This document shows positions 36,440-46,149 of a stretch of 64,000 bases of DNA, in pieces; positions within the stretch are counted from its first letter, which is position 1; each line of letters begins with the position of its first letter. The notes below the pieces were generated by a model. It saw nothing but the letters and a program-made list of their open reading frames with translations. It was not told where the DNA came from and did no database searches. The stretch lies in the NCBI RefSeq assembly GCF_963668085.1, contig NZ_OY764059.1, positions 1,116,001 to 1,180,000 on the forward strand, read 5' to 3'. Position numbers and translations under genes: made by a program. This DNA is from an uncultured Ilyobacter sp. GTDB lineage: Bacteria > Fusobacteriota > Fusobacteriia > Fusobacteriales > Fusobacteriaceae.

Positions 36440-38521
36440 TTATTCTTCCTCTTCCTGCTGCTTAGATATAAGTATTACAGAGCTTTTAGGGTGCACCAGG
36501 TATTTTTTCCTTTTCACAATAGTGGGCTCTTCAAGGAAGTCATCATCTAAATACGTGTCCACCACCCTATACCATTTTTTTCCATTTTTCAGGATAGGTA
36601 ATTCAAAGATCAACGGATCGTGATACGAGTTTAAAGCCACATATATATCATTATCTGTTTCTTCTATTTCTCTAGTGTCTCCCCCATCAATCATAAATGC
36701 AAGACTTCTTGAATAATGAGACCAGTCTGGAGTACAGGCCTTAACACCGTGCCAGGTTATATCTCTATAGCCATCCCCGTCTATATCTGTGTCAGTAAAG
36801 AAATGTTCTCTCTTAAGAGCAGGGTGACTTTTTCTAAAGCCGATCATATTTTTCATAAATTTATGTATATCTTTAAATTCATCTAGTCTATCCCAGTTAA
36901 TCCAGTTCATATCATTATCCTGACAATAAGCATTATTGTTTCCATACTGAGTTTTAGCCATTTCGTCTCCCATTAAAATCATAGGAACCCCTTGAGACAG
37001 CATGAGTATCACCAGGAAATTTTTTATTTGCCTTTTTCTTAGTTTTATAATTGCAGGATTTGGGGTATCACCCTCTATACCATGGTTATATGAGTTGTTA
37101 TGATTATCTCCATCCTTATTATACTCACCATTGGCATGATTGTGTTTCTTGTTATAGGAAACCAGATCCCACATGGTAAATCCATCATGAGATGTTACAA
37201 AATTTATACTGTGGTAGGGTCTTCTTCCAAATTTTCTAAACAGGTCTGGACTACCCACCAGTCTAGTGGCCAGATCTTCCACTTGTCCCATATCACCACG
37301 AATAAACCTTCTGACAGTGTCACGGAATTTACCATTTAATTCAGCCCATCCACAAGGAAATTCTCCCAAAAAATAACCTCCAGCGGCATCCCATCCTTCT
37401 GCAATAAGTTTAGCTCCTGCTAGAACTGGGTCATCTGCAATATCTTTTAGCAGTGATAAGTCCCCTATCCATCTTCCAGTACTGTCACGTCCCAATATTG
37501 CCGCCAGGTCAAAACGGAAACCGTCTACATTGAGCTGTCCATACCAGTATCTTAGACTATTTATAATAAGTTCTTTTACGACAGTATGGCTGCAGTTGAC
37601 TGTATTCCCTGTTCCAGAGTAATTTGAATAATACATCTTATTTTTTTCTAAGATATAGTATACAGAGTTATCAAGACCTTTAAAGGATATAATAGGCCCC
37701 ATCTCATTACCTTCCCCTGTATGGTTAAAGACCACGTCTAAGATAACCTCTATACCCTCATTATGAAGAGCCTCTACAAGTTGTCGAAACTCGATAACAT
37801 GTTCCCCCAGCTTCCCGAGGATTTTTCTGTCCCCAGAAAGATAGTTAGAAGTAGGTGCATAGAAACCGATGGGGTTATAGCCCCATACATTCTTCAATTT
37901 CTCTCCGGTTATAGGGTTGGTTCCCACAACATCATCTTCATCAAATTCAAATATAGGAAGTAGCTGCACAGCTGTGACTCCAAGATCTTTTAAATGGGAA
38001 ATTTTTTCTATAAGCCCCTTATATGTTCCAGGGTGTGTTACACCGGAATTTTGATTTGCAGTAAATAATTTTACATGCATCTCATAAATAATAGTATCCC
38101 GAAATTCATTTTTAGGTTTTTTATCTTCAGACCAATTATATGTTCTGGTATCCAAGATCAAACCTTTCCTAGGAGACTTAGGACACCCATTTTTAGGAGT
38201 TATACACTTTGCATAAGGGTCTATAATAAGTTTATTTGGAGAAAATCGATGTCCGTTCCTCATATCAAAAGGTCCATCTACTATCCATCCATAATAATAG
38301 CCTTCAGTCATTCCTTCTACATAGACATGCCATACATCTCCAGTTTTATTAACATTTTCGTCTAATTTATATGAAAAACAAGGTTCACAATCATCTGAAT
38401 GTTCAAATATCTGTAAAGTCATATCGGTCGCATTTCTGCTGAATATACCGAAATTCACTCCTGCATCAAGAACAATTGCCCCCATAAAATAAATTCCTGG
38501 TCGAGCTACAAATTTATTCAT
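36440..38521 (-). CDS. glgX: Glycogen debranching enzyme / isoamylase-type GH13
   Basis: 693 residues, the usual GlgX length. N-terminal CBM48 domain, then GH13 barrel with VFNHTGEGNEMGP, DGFRFDLAAIL (nucleophile Asp), AEGWDAAGGY (acid Glu) and FVTSHDGFTMWD. Hydrolyses alpha-1,6 branches of glycogen. Ribosome site GGAGGTGA. No other glg genes nearby. Confidence 0.9.
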   Translation of the reverse strand: MNKFVARPGIYFMGAIVLDAGVNFGIFSRNATDMTLQIFEHSDDCEPCFSYKLDENVNKTGDVWHVYVEGMTEGYYYGWIVDGPFDMRNGHRFSPNKLIIDPYAKCITPKNGCPKSPRKGLILDTRTYNWSEDKKPKNEFRDTIIYEMHVKLFTANQNSGVTHPGTYKGLIEKISHLKDLGVTAVQLLPIFEFDEDDVVGTNPITGEKLKNVWGYNPIGFYAPTSNYLSGDRKILGKLGEHVIEFRQLVEALHNEGIEVILDVVFNHTGEGNEMGPIISFKGLDNSVYYILEKNKMYYSNYSGTGNTVNCSHTVVKELIINSLRYWYGQLNVDGFRFDLAAILGRDSTGRWIGDLSLLKDIADDPVLAGAKLIAEGWDAAGGYFLGEFPCGWAELNGKFRDTVRRFIRGDMGQVEDLATRLVGSPDLFRKFGRRPYHSINFVTSHDGFTMWDLVSYNKKHNHANGEYNKDGDNHNNSYNHGIEGDTPNPAIIKLRKRQIKNFLVILMLSQGVPMILMGDEMAKTQYGNNNAYCQDNDMNWINWDRLDEFKDIHKFMKNMIGFRKSHPALKREHFFTDTDIDGDGYRDITWHGVKACTPDWSHYSRSLAFMIDGGDTREIEETDNDIYVALNSYHDPLIFELPILKNGKKWYRVVDTYLDDDFLEEPTIVKRKKYLVHPKSSVILISKQQEEEE

Positions 38522-38595
38522 AAAAAAATCACCTCCAAAACTCTATCTATATAATACCATTTTTTTCCGATTTTCATTTATTGTTTGGTTAAAAA

Positions 38596-38626
38596 TAAAA
38601 AGACAGAAGTCTCTCCTGTCTTTTTA
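38596..38626 (-). terminator. Rho-independent terminator
   Basis: AAAGACAG pairs with CTGTCTTT between the nitroreductase and glgX genes. It can serve the minus-strand unit. Confidence 0.65.
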
Positions 38627-38806
38627 GCTAAAGTCTTTTAGGAGTTCTTAACCCCCTGTAATTTTACCTTTATCAATTTTTATTTCTTGTTTACATTAAT
38701 TTTATAGATTATTTACTCTTATAAGAAGCTTTATCTTTCCATAGATTTCTTAGGTGCAAAGACTATGTGATATTTACAATTCCATCTTGTGTGTGCTAAA
38801 CTATTA

Positions 38807-39331
38807 CTATCCAAAACTGTTGTAGTGAACTTTTGTAAAATCCATGTCATCTTCAGTGTAAACAGGTCTTTCTTGCTCAGGATATCCCATTGCAAGTATA
38901 GCAAGTACTTTGAGATCTCCCTCTATACCTAATATCTCCCTAGCAATTACATCTGCTCCCCTTCCGTCTTCAGACGGTCTTTTGTCTATCTGTACCCAGC
39001 ATGATTTTAATCCCTGTTCCTCTGCCTCTAACTGCATAAATGTCAGAGCTATAGAGCAGTCTTCTACCCAAGTATCTGACTTCTCCTCTTCGCCAAGAGC
39101 CACTATAGCTACCGGGGCATCTTTTACAAGCTGACCTCCTGCAGGTTTTGCTTTAGAAAGTTTTTCTAATTTATCACTGTCGTCTACCACTACGAACTCC
39201 CAAGGTTTCTTGTTTTTTCCACTTGGAGATATAAGTCCCGCCTTTAAAATAGTTTCTAGTTTATCAGCCTCTACTGATTTTTCCTGAAATTTTCTGATAC
39301 TTCTTCTTTTTTTTAGTAATTCAAACAACAT
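38807..39331 (-). CDS. Nitroreductase family protein
   Basis: 174 residues. LLKKRRSIRKFQEKSVEADKLE and SGKNKKPWEFVVVDD are the FMN-binding start of the family; the end (LAMGYPEQERPVY) is intact. Reduces nitro or quinone compounds with NAD(P)H. Located 12 bases after nfo on the same strand, so co-transcribed. Confidence 0.9.
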   Translation of the reverse strand: MLFELLKKRRSIRKFQEKSVEADKLETILKAGLISPSGKNKKPWEFVVVDDSDKLEKLSKAKPAGGQLVKDAPVAIVALGEEEKSDTWVEDCSIALTFMQLEAEEQGLKSCWVQIDKRPSEDGRGADVIAREILGIEGDLKVLAILAMGYPEQERPVYTEDDMDFTKVHYNSFG

Positions 39332-39343
39332 AATTTTTCCCCC

Positions 39344-40240
39344 TTAATCTTCTATTAAATTATACAAAAGCTCTATTTCTTCTTTCCACAGTGTTTCATC
39401 TATAGTTTCTAAAATAATAGGCATTTTATCAAATCTAGGGTCATTCATAAACCTTTTAAAAAAGTCCATTCCGAGAACTCCTTTCCCTATACTGTGATGC
39501 CTGTCTTTTCTACTTCCTGTGTCAAACTTCGAATCGTTGAGATGAATGGCTTTTAGATATTTGAAACCGACTATTTTTTCAAACTCATCCATTGTTTTGT
39601 TATATCCTTCTTTATCTTTTAACTCATAACCTGCAGCAAGTGTATGACACGTATCTAAACAGACTCCTATCCTTGATTTGTCATCTATTCTTTCTATTAT
39701 ATAAGCTAGATCTTCAAATCTGTTTCCAAGGTTAGAGCCCTGACCTGCTGTGTTTTCTAATATTACAGAAATATATTCTGTAGTTTCTAAGGCTTTATTT
39801 ATGCAGCTAGAGATATAGTCGAGACACTCTTCACGGGAGATCTCATTTAGGTGGCTTCCCGGGTGTGTATTTATATATTTTAGCCCAAGTTGTTCACATC
39901 TTTTCATCTCGTCAATAAATGCATTTAGAGATTTTTCTCTTTTTTCTGAATCTGGATTACCGAGGTTTATAAGGTATCCGTCATGAGGAAGGACTACATC
40001 AGGAGTATAATTATTTTTCTCCATTGCCTCTTTGAATTTTTCGATATCCTTTTCAGTGAGGGGTTTTGCCTCCCAACGCCTCTGATTTTTTACAAAAAGT
40101 CCAAAGGCCCTTGCCCCTATACCCCTGGCGTTTATAGGGGCATTGAAGACCCCACCTGAAGCACTTACATGCGTCCCAACATACTTATTTTTTATCTTTT
40201 CTTCTCTGGTTTTTGTATCTTTTTTAGCTTTTTTATTCAT
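39344..40240 (-). CDS. nfo: Endonuclease IV (AP endonuclease)
   Basis: 298 residues. Metal-binding motifs in order: LPHDGYL, NTHPGSH, ENTAGQG, CLDTCHTLAAG, HLNDSKF, RHHSIGKG, ETIDE. Repairs abasic sites. Its first 20 residues are a Lys-rich extension (MNKKAKKDTKTREEK). The promoter and this extension are echoed by two decayed copies at 42.0 and 45.6 kb. Confidence 0.95.
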   Translation of the reverse strand: MNKKAKKDTKTREEKIKNKYVGTHVSASGGVFNAPINARGIGARAFGLFVKNQRRWEAKPLTEKDIEKFKEAMEKNNYTPDVVLPHDGYLINLGNPDSEKREKSLNAFIDEMKRCEQLGLKYINTHPGSHLNEISREECLDYISSCINKALETTEYISVILENTAGQGSNLGNRFEDLAYIIERIDDKSRIGVCLDTCHTLAAGYELKDKEGYNKTMDEFEKIVGFKYLKAIHLNDSKFDTGSRKDRHHSIGKGVLGMDFFKRFMNDPRFDKMPIILETIDETLWKEEIELLYNLIED

Positions 40241-40508
40241 TAGATACTGCTCCTGTTATCACTTTATATATAGAAAGAGTATAACATATTTTTATACTTT
40301 TCCTATTCTGGGAATCGACCATAGTACATGATGGATAATTCTCCATAGACCTTGCCCTACTTTTTAAGGTTTTTTTCCGCTATTGCTAAACAGATAGAAT
40401 GCCTTAAGAAGCACTTGATTTGATGGAAAGACTCTAGAACTCGAAACAGACTCAGAGTGGTGATTTCTAGCTCATCATACACGTTTTATGCCAAATTCTT
40501 TTTTCTTT

Positions 40509-41831
40509 TTAATTTCCATTTTCAAAAGCGTAGTAGATCGCATTAATAGCATTTCCCAAATCATCTGATTCAACACCAATAATAATATTGATTTCACTTG
40601 AACCTTGATCAATCATTCTAATATTAATATTCTCTTTTGCTAAAGCTGTAAAAACTTTTGCAGACATTCCTGGTATCTCTGCCATTCCATAACCAACAGT
40701 AGCAATAATTGCCATATTAGAAAAAACATTTATAGAGTTTGGTTCACACTCTTGGTTGATTTCTTCAATTGCCTTATCTAATTTTCCTTTTACTTTACAA
40801 TCTTGAATAACAATAGATAAAGTATCTATCCCAGATGGTAGATGCTCAACAGAAATTTCATATTTTTCTAATATAGATAATATTTTTCTAATAAAACCAA
40901 TTTGTCCATTCATAAGGTCTTTATGAATAGCTAAAACTGTAAAGTTTTTAGTTCCTGCTATACCTGTAATTTTTCCTACCTTTAAATTATCACTGTAATC
41001 CTCAACAATGATTGTCCCTTTATGGTCAGGATCATTAGTATTTCTGATATTAATTGGAATACTAGCTTCCCGTACTGGAAATACTGCTTCATCATGTAAT
41101 ACATTAGCACCCATATAAGAAAGCTCTCTAAGCTCTTTATAAGTTATTTTTTCAATAGGTTTAGGATTATTAACGATTCTTGGGTCTGCCATAAGAAAAC
41201 CAGAAACATCTGTCCAATTTTCATAAACTTCTGCGTTAACTGCTTTAGCTATAATGGCTCCTGTAACATCTGATCCACCTCTTGAAAAAGTTTTAATTTC
41301 TCCATCAAAAGATGAACCATAAAACCCAGGTATCACTGCATTTTCAACACCTATTAAGGTTTCACGAATTGTTTTATAAGTTTTTTCAACATCAAGGTTA
41401 TTGTTTTGGTTAAAATAAATCATATCTTTTGGATCTAAAAATTTAAACCCTAACAGCTGTGATAAAATAAGACCATTTAAATATTCTCCTCGACTTGCTA
41501 CATAATCTGTGTTAGCACCTTTAGATATATTTTCTTTTATTTCAATTAAGTAGGGCTTGATACTAAAATCAAGATTAAGATCCCTGACAATTTCTTCGTA
41601 TCTATTAGAAATAATTTCAAATACTTGATCAAATGGCACTGACTTTTGAACATGCTGACGACACAAATAAAGTAAGTCCGTTATTTTTGAATCTTCTTTA
41701 TTTCTTTTTCCTGGCGCCGAAGTAATAACAAATTTTCTTTTTGGATCTTTTTTAACAATATTAAACACTTTCATCATCTGGCTTGCATTAGCAACTGATG
41801 ATCCACCAAATTTTGCAACTTTAATTCCCAT
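40509..41831 (-). CDS. lysC: Aspartate kinase, monofunctional
   Basis: 440 residues. VAKFGGSSVANA start, catalytic FSRGGSDVTGAI, and two ACT domains at the end (NVFSNMAIIATVGYGMAEIPG). First step of the aspartate family pathway. AAAGGAG ribosome site. No lysine riboswitch could be seen in the region above the start. Confidence 0.95.
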   Translation of the reverse strand: MGIKVAKFGGSSVANASQMMKVFNIVKKDPKRKFVITSAPGKRNKEDSKITDLLYLCRQHVQKSVPFDQVFEIISNRYEEIVRDLNLDFSIKPYLIEIKENISKGANTDYVASRGEYLNGLILSQLLGFKFLDPKDMIYFNQNNNLDVEKTYKTIRETLIGVENAVIPGFYGSSFDGEIKTFSRGGSDVTGAIIAKAVNAEVYENWTDVSGFLMADPRIVNNPKPIEKITYKELRELSYMGANVLHDEAVFPVREASIPINIRNTNDPDHKGTIIVEDYSDNLKVGKITGIAGTKNFTVLAIHKDLMNGQIGFIRKILSILEKYEISVEHLPSGIDTLSIVIQDCKVKGKLDKAIEEINQECEPNSINVFSNMAIIATVGYGMAEIPGMSAKVFTALAKENINIRMIDQGSSEINIIIGVESDDLGNAINAIYYAFENGN

Positions 41832-41953
41832 GAACTACATCTCCTTTGATAGTAAACTTTCTTTTTTATGAAAATTATTATTATTGATTTATTTCAATAC
41901 ACCGTCCTAATTCAAAACTAATTTTGAAGATTCATTTATTATTTTATACCAAC

Positions 41954-42165
41954 AACTGTCATTTTCCACCTATGGAATAAGAAAAGTTAACCTAAATGAC
42001 ACACGCACTTACATGTGCCCCAAAAAATTTATTTTTTCTTTCCTGGTTCTTGTACTTTTTTAGTTTTTTTATTCATTGGATACTACTTCTAATAATGACC
42101 TTATATATGAATAGAGTATAACATATTTTTATAAGAGATATTAAGAGCATTTATCTAAATTTTTA
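41954..42165 (-). repeat. Decayed nfo 5' copy and flanks, copy 1
   Basis: Positions 42005-42135 parallel the nfo start and promoter (40161-40300): gcacttacatg, ttattcattggatac, gagtataacatattttt. Reading frame is destroyed soon after MNKK. The segment before it (41954-42004) matches 45558-45610, so both share a duplicated block. Confidence 0.65.
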
Positions 42166-42309
42166 ATTTCTAAAATAAAAAAGGATCGGATTTCAAAATT
42201 GGCAATTTAAGCTTCTATTTTTTTTAGAGTATTTTTTATAATTTTATCTTCTACCTTTTTATCATTGGAATTTAAGGAACGGATAAAAACTCATTTTACT
42301 TATAAAAAT

Positions 42310-42342
42310 TACAAGACCTCAGGCAACTACTCCTGAGGTCCC
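42310..42342 (-). terminator. Terminator for the HepT-like gene
   Basis: GACCTCAGG pairs with CCTGAGGTC. It lies downstream of the minus-strand gene at 42612. Confidence 0.7.
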
Positions 42343-42611
42343 GTAAAAAATTATTTTTATCCTTTGTTATGATTGGAAGGGTCATAACAAAATTTGAGGA
42401 TAACATATTTAAATGAATCTGATAAGCCATTTTTAAATATATATACATTACTTTTATGTCTCAAAATGGCCGGTGTTGGTACTCTGTTTAATTTTAGAAA
42501 TACACGAAAATATTAACCTGTGCATATTTAATTCTAAAATAAATTTGTTTTGCCATGCTTAATCTTAATAACGTATTTTCAAAAGAAAAAAGATTCGAAT
42601 ATCGTATTCGA

Positions 42612-43115
42612 TTAGGATCTCTGCCATAGGGTTTCATAAATGATTTCGGATATTTTCAATTGTAGAAGATGAGCATTTATACGTTTAAAATTGACGTAAG
42701 CAAAGGATTTACCTAAAGATAAAGACTTGTATTCTTTAAAAGAAAAATACTTTTCATTAAGTTCTTTTGCTACTATTTTTTCCAGAAGATCCTCTATACG
42801 AGGAAGCTCATCTTTGATTAAATCAAGCAAGGCAGTTTTACCAAATAACTCATAGTCCATATCGCAAATATTTGCAAAATCCTTTATTGTTTTCCAAGGA
42901 ACTCTTTGGTATTTTTTTATTATCCTGTCACTTATTTTTCTTGATGCTTTACCTATCTTTACCAGGACAGGAACTGAATGGTTAAATGGAATGTTATCAA
43001 AATAATGAAGAAACTCAGATATATTTTGATATGATTTATCGGTTTCTGAAAGCTCTCCAATATGATTTAAAACTCTTATAATAGACATCAAATCACTAGT
43101 AGTATTATATAACAT
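42612..43115 (-). CDS. Orphan HepT-like (DUF86) protein with degenerate active site
   Basis: About 167 residues from ATG at 43115 (AAGGAGG nine bases before). The pattern NISEFLHYFDNIPFNHSVPV, IGKASRKISDRIIKKYQRVPW, KTIKDFANICDMDY, and DELPRIEDLLEKI follows the HepT toxin fold. The active R-x4-6-H-x-Y motif is replaced: FANICDMDY where FRN...HDY is expected, so Arg and His are lost. No nucleotidyltransferase antitoxin (MNT) lies beside it. Probably not an active toxin; it may be a neutralised remnant or have another role. Confidence 0.55.
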   Translation of the reverse strand: MLYNTTSDLMSIIRVLNHIGELSETDKSYQNISEFLHYFDNIPFNHSVPVLVKIGKASRKISDRIIKKYQRVPWKTIKDFANICDMDYELFGKTALLDLIKDELPRIEDLLEKIVAKELNEKYFSFKEYKSLSLGKSFAYVNFKRINAHLLQLKISEIIYETLWQRS

Positions 43116-43139
43116 AGTCAATCGCCTCCTTAAACCCAC

Positions 43140-43723
43140 ATAAAACTATCTTTGATAGTTATTTAGGCTTATCTACTTTTATGAGGATGGACAAATGTCA
43201 ACTGTGATGTTGGCTAATTTTTTCAAAATTTTCTAGTTACAGAGCTAACTGTGTAAATTTCATCTTAAATTATGTTTGTCTATTATAGAGGAATGTCCTT
43301 TTCTTACTTGATTTCAACGAGACCCTTGAAATTCTTAACATCATAAATATTTTACGATAAATTTTCATTAAGAAATTTTTAATTGCAAAATTTCCCGAGA
43401 ATCTTATATACAATTTAATTTTTAATATCCTTTAATAATTTTAAAATAAATCAGAAGTAGAAGAAGGCCTTCCAGGAAGTCGATACACGTTATCTAAAAT
43501 TTTATTAAAATAAATTAATATTATATATCTTTTAAATTTGCAATTATATCAAAAAAATATTAATATAAAAATATCTAAGAATAAAAGAACTTCATTCCAC
43601 TAATATATCTTACATTATGGAAAAAAATAAGAAAATTAAGAAAGAAAGCATATACAATTTGGAAATTGATCTGATTATTGCAATTTTATAGATTAATATA
43701 TTTAATTATAGGAGGAGCGTCAC
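43140..43723. other. 580-bp AT-rich gene-free region
   Basis: No open frame, repeat or stable hairpin that I can support; contains promoter-like AT tracts before the 43724 gene. Confidence 0.5.
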
Positions 43724-44080
43724 TTGAAAACAATAGTACAGTTATTTGGAAAGGATTTGAATAAAGTGCCAGATGTACTGAGAAAGATAGCAGATGAAAT
43801 AGAAAATGGAAAAACTGATTCAAGCTGTCTAGAAGACGAATATTGCTACGACTATCTTATTGAAGAAGAAAGCTACTACAGAAAATTTTTAGTTTATTCA
43901 AATGATGAGATTATTGGTTTGGACGGAAAAAATAGAAAAGAGGCCAAAATTCTGGGAATAGCATTTGGATCCTGTCCACACGAAGCTTTTGAAAATTTTT
44001 ACGTTAAAGATAAAAAACTCAAAAACATAGTTGTTAGAGAAATATTAGGAAACCCAGCTTATAAAAATTTAAAAGAATAG
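43724..44080 (+). CDS. Hypothetical protein
   Basis: 118 residues from TTG with GGAGGA before it. The N-terminal half (VQLFGKDLNKVPDVLRKIADEIENGK) is a helix; the rest is mixed with SCPHEAFENFY. Acidic. No family recognised. Confidence 0.55.
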   Translation: MKTIVQLFGKDLNKVPDVLRKIADEIENGKTDSSCLEDEYCYDYLIEEESYYRKFLVYSNDEIIGLDGKNRKEAKILGIAFGSCPHEAFENFYVKDKKLKNIVVREILGNPAYKNLKE

Positions 44081-44285
44081 TAAATTGAAGAATTTAATTC
44101 ATACTACTCCTCTAATTTAGATTCAGTGGGGAGTTGTTTACAAATAAACCAAACTTAGTTCTAGATTTAGAGATAATCTGTATTTTTGAAAAATTCACTT
44201 GAAATTTTATACTTATTTTGTTAGTCTGATTTCGTAGTAATTTTTTTGACGCAGCAATGTTTGTGATAATTTTGAAGGTGATACT

Positions 44286-44675
44286 ATGTATTTTAAACAA
44301 ATCAAAAAAATAATAGAAAACTATGTAGACAACTTAAATTCTCTGGATATTTCCAAGATTATTTCTTTAGTTCACCAAGAAATAAATATTTATAGCATGA
44401 AAAATGGTAAAATTATAAAATTAGCTTTTGGGATCGAAGAATTTAAAAGTATTCTAAATTCTTTTGATTTGGAGTATCAATTTATTTATTGGAAAATTCT
44501 TAATAAAAATATAAAAAATGAAGTTGCCGAGATAACTATTAAACAAAAGATATTTTTTATGGAAGATATCCCTGATGGACCTAAAGCCTGGGATATGAAA
44601 GAACAAATTTCAAAAATGATTTTTAAATTTGAAAAATTAAAAATTAAAAATATTTTTATAATACATAAAAATTAA
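44286..44675 (+). CDS. NTF2-like domain protein, paralogue 1
   Basis: 129 residues with the NTF2/SnoaL-like order: an N-terminal helix NLNSLDISKIISLVH, IYSMKNGK, FGIEEFKSIL, and closing strands (EVAEITIKQKIFFM). About three quarters identical to the gene at 46521, with the same GGTGATACTATGTA start context. Function unknown; such folds often bind small molecules. Confidence 0.65.
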   Translation: MYFKQIKKIIENYVDNLNSLDISKIISLVHQEINIYSMKNGKIIKLAFGIEEFKSILNSFDLEYQFIYWKILNKNIKNEVAEITIKQKIFFMEDIPDGPKAWDMKEQISKMIFKFEKLKIKNIFIIHKN

Positions 44676-44918
44676 TTTAAATAAACATTGTTTTTAACTA
44701 ATTATACCAATATATAAAATTACATGTTTAATTTCAAAAGAATACATGTTGATTAATAACTTGTGAATCATATAACTTATTTAATATTGATCTTTAGTTG
44801 AAGTATCAAGGATATAAAAATACTACTTAATAAAAATAAAATTACATTTTTTTATAAAAAAAAGTTCATTTTTTGATAGTTTTATGATAAAGTATAGTAT
44901 AACAAAACTTTCCAACCA

Positions 44919-45029
44919 GCTATACCCGACAGTCATCTCCCCAAGGTGGCTGTCAACCCAAAACTTATATTCAATATTTATAATTGAAAAATATGATGAG
45001 ATAATCGCCAATGGTTATCTCATTTTTTA
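44919..45029 (+). ncRNA. Structured small RNA, copy 2
   Basis: Same architecture as copy 1. Hairpin 1: 44928-44937 with 44945-44954, sequence identical to copy 1. Hairpin 2: 44997-45006 with 45013-45022, plus a T run, carrying A-T where copy 1 has G-C. A promoter-like TTGATA at 44873 and TATAGT/TATAAC at about 44894-44902 precede it. Confidence 0.7.
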
Positions 45030-45221
45030 TTCTGATAGATTTTTAAACATCCCTTTGCCATATAAAGAGCTCCTTCAAAATCTTCACTATATGTATATCT
45101 TACCAAGTGTTTCTATACGTTTCAATCAGGATATTAATAGTATAAACTGAAAAAGACAAGAACCTCTCTTGCATTTTACTTATTTTTTATCTAGACTAAT
45201 ATTTATATTAAAGAAGAAAAA

Positions 45222-45244
45222 AAGGCTGGAAATTAATCCAGCCT
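45222..45244 (-). terminator. Terminator on the minus strand
   Basis: GGCTGGA pairs perfectly with TCCAGCC around AATTAA, with a T run on the minus strand just after the small gene at 45245. Confidence 0.7.
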
Positions 45245-45382
45245 CTAGCCTAAAAACATATTTTTTAATAGAAGTATTATCCCTAAAATATAGGTTATTA
45301 TTGACAAAACTTTTCGTTTTGGATTATTTCTAGAAATTAAGTAATTTATTCCCATTAGAGTAATTATCATTATATTTGACAT
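45245..45382 (-). CDS. Small membrane peptide, 45 residues
   Basis: From ATG at 45382 it starts MSNIMIITLMGINYLISRNN and ends LLLKNMFLG, two hydrophobic segments around a basic loop. It ends directly on a terminator stem. The ribosome site is weak; AGGAGG lies farther up in another frame. Could be a small membrane protein or remnant. Confidence 0.4.
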   Translation of the reverse strand: MSNIMIITLMGINYLISRNNPKRKVLSIITYILGIILLLKNMFLG

Positions 45383-45557
45383 TCTTTTGGATCAAGGTAA
45401 AATTTACTAAAAGCATGAGGGAACACCTGTCCTCTAGCATTGCTTTTATTTCCCCCTTCCCTTTCACACCTCCTTTTTATTATTATATTTTGGTTATTTA
45501 AACTGCATGGTATATATTAGGTGTATTTTATAATTCTACTGGTTATTTTCTACCATC

Positions 45558-45730
45558 TACTGTCATTTGATATGTTCTATAACATAAGAAAGTTAACCTC
45601 AATGACACACATATTTACATGTGCCTCCAAATGTTTACTTTTTATTTTTTCTTCTCTGATTTTTTTTATAAAATCTCACTCCGCTGACTATAATTATCTC
45701 TTTGAAAGTATAACATATGAAAAATATTAT
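45558..45730 (-). repeat. Decayed nfo 5' copy and flanks, copy 2
   Basis: 45611-45725 parallels the nfo 5' region (tttacatgtgcc, ttttcttctctg, gtataacatatg) and 45558-45610 matches 41954-42004, including gttaacct-aatgacacac. Older and more decayed than copy 1. Confidence 0.6.
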
Positions 45731-45737
45731 TAAAACC

Positions 45738-45983
45738 TTAATATCCTAATAAATATAGAAATAGATCTTTAGAAATAATCTTATATGTATTTAAATACCT
45801 GACTTCCCAAAGAAATGAGATAAGTGTATCAATGTCTATCTTATAAATTTCTTCAACAGTATTTGAGTTTCGAAGTTTTAATATCAAATAATTTTCATCT
45901 ATATAAAAATTAAAATTATTATATTTATCAAAACAAATTTTATAATCCCTATTTTTATATTTAATGTTTCTTGAATTGCATAA
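45738..45983 (-). pseudogene. Gene fragment, unidentified
   Basis: An open stretch of about 80 codons without start codon, containing YKICFDKYNNFNFYIDENYL and ISFLWEVRYLNTYKIIS. Reads like coding sequence (mixed helix, Tyr/Phe-rich) with its beginning lost. Family not recognised. Confidence 0.45.
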
Positions 45984-46007
45984 TTAACTGCAACAGGTTA
46001 TTTTTTA

Positions 46008-46060
46008 AGGAGTATAGCATATTTTTATAAGAGTCATTAAAGCCATTTATTTAAAATTTT
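46008..46060. repeat. Short third copy of the nfo upstream segment
   Basis: agtatagcatatttttataa followed by gagtcattaaagcca closely matches 42116-42165 (agtataacatatttttataa, gagatattaagagca). Confidence 0.6.
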
Positions 46061-46149
46061 AATTTTTTAAAAAACTAGACAGTATTATAAATGGAACTTA
46101 AATTTATAAGACCGTTAGAATCAAAAGATTTTCTCACAAATAAAAATCA

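Larger units (their letters stand above)
41832..42611. other. 780-bp intergenic region with decayed nfo copy
   Basis: Holds a decayed duplicate of the nfo 5' region (below) and the terminator for the 42612 gene at 42310-42340. No intact gene seen. Confidence 0.7.
44676..45244. other. Intergenic region carrying RNA copy 2
   Basis: AT-rich. Contains the second copy of the structured RNA and no gene of its own. Short open frames on both strands across 44823-45150 overlap the RNA and are not credible genes. Confidence 0.6.

Noticed and set aside
41832-42000. Lysine riboswitch before lysC
   Set aside because: No conserved lysine-box features or terminator could be seen in the sequence above the start.
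44823-45150. Short open frames on both strands over RNA copy 2
   Set aside because: They run through the hairpins and terminator of the structured RNA and have no ribosome site.
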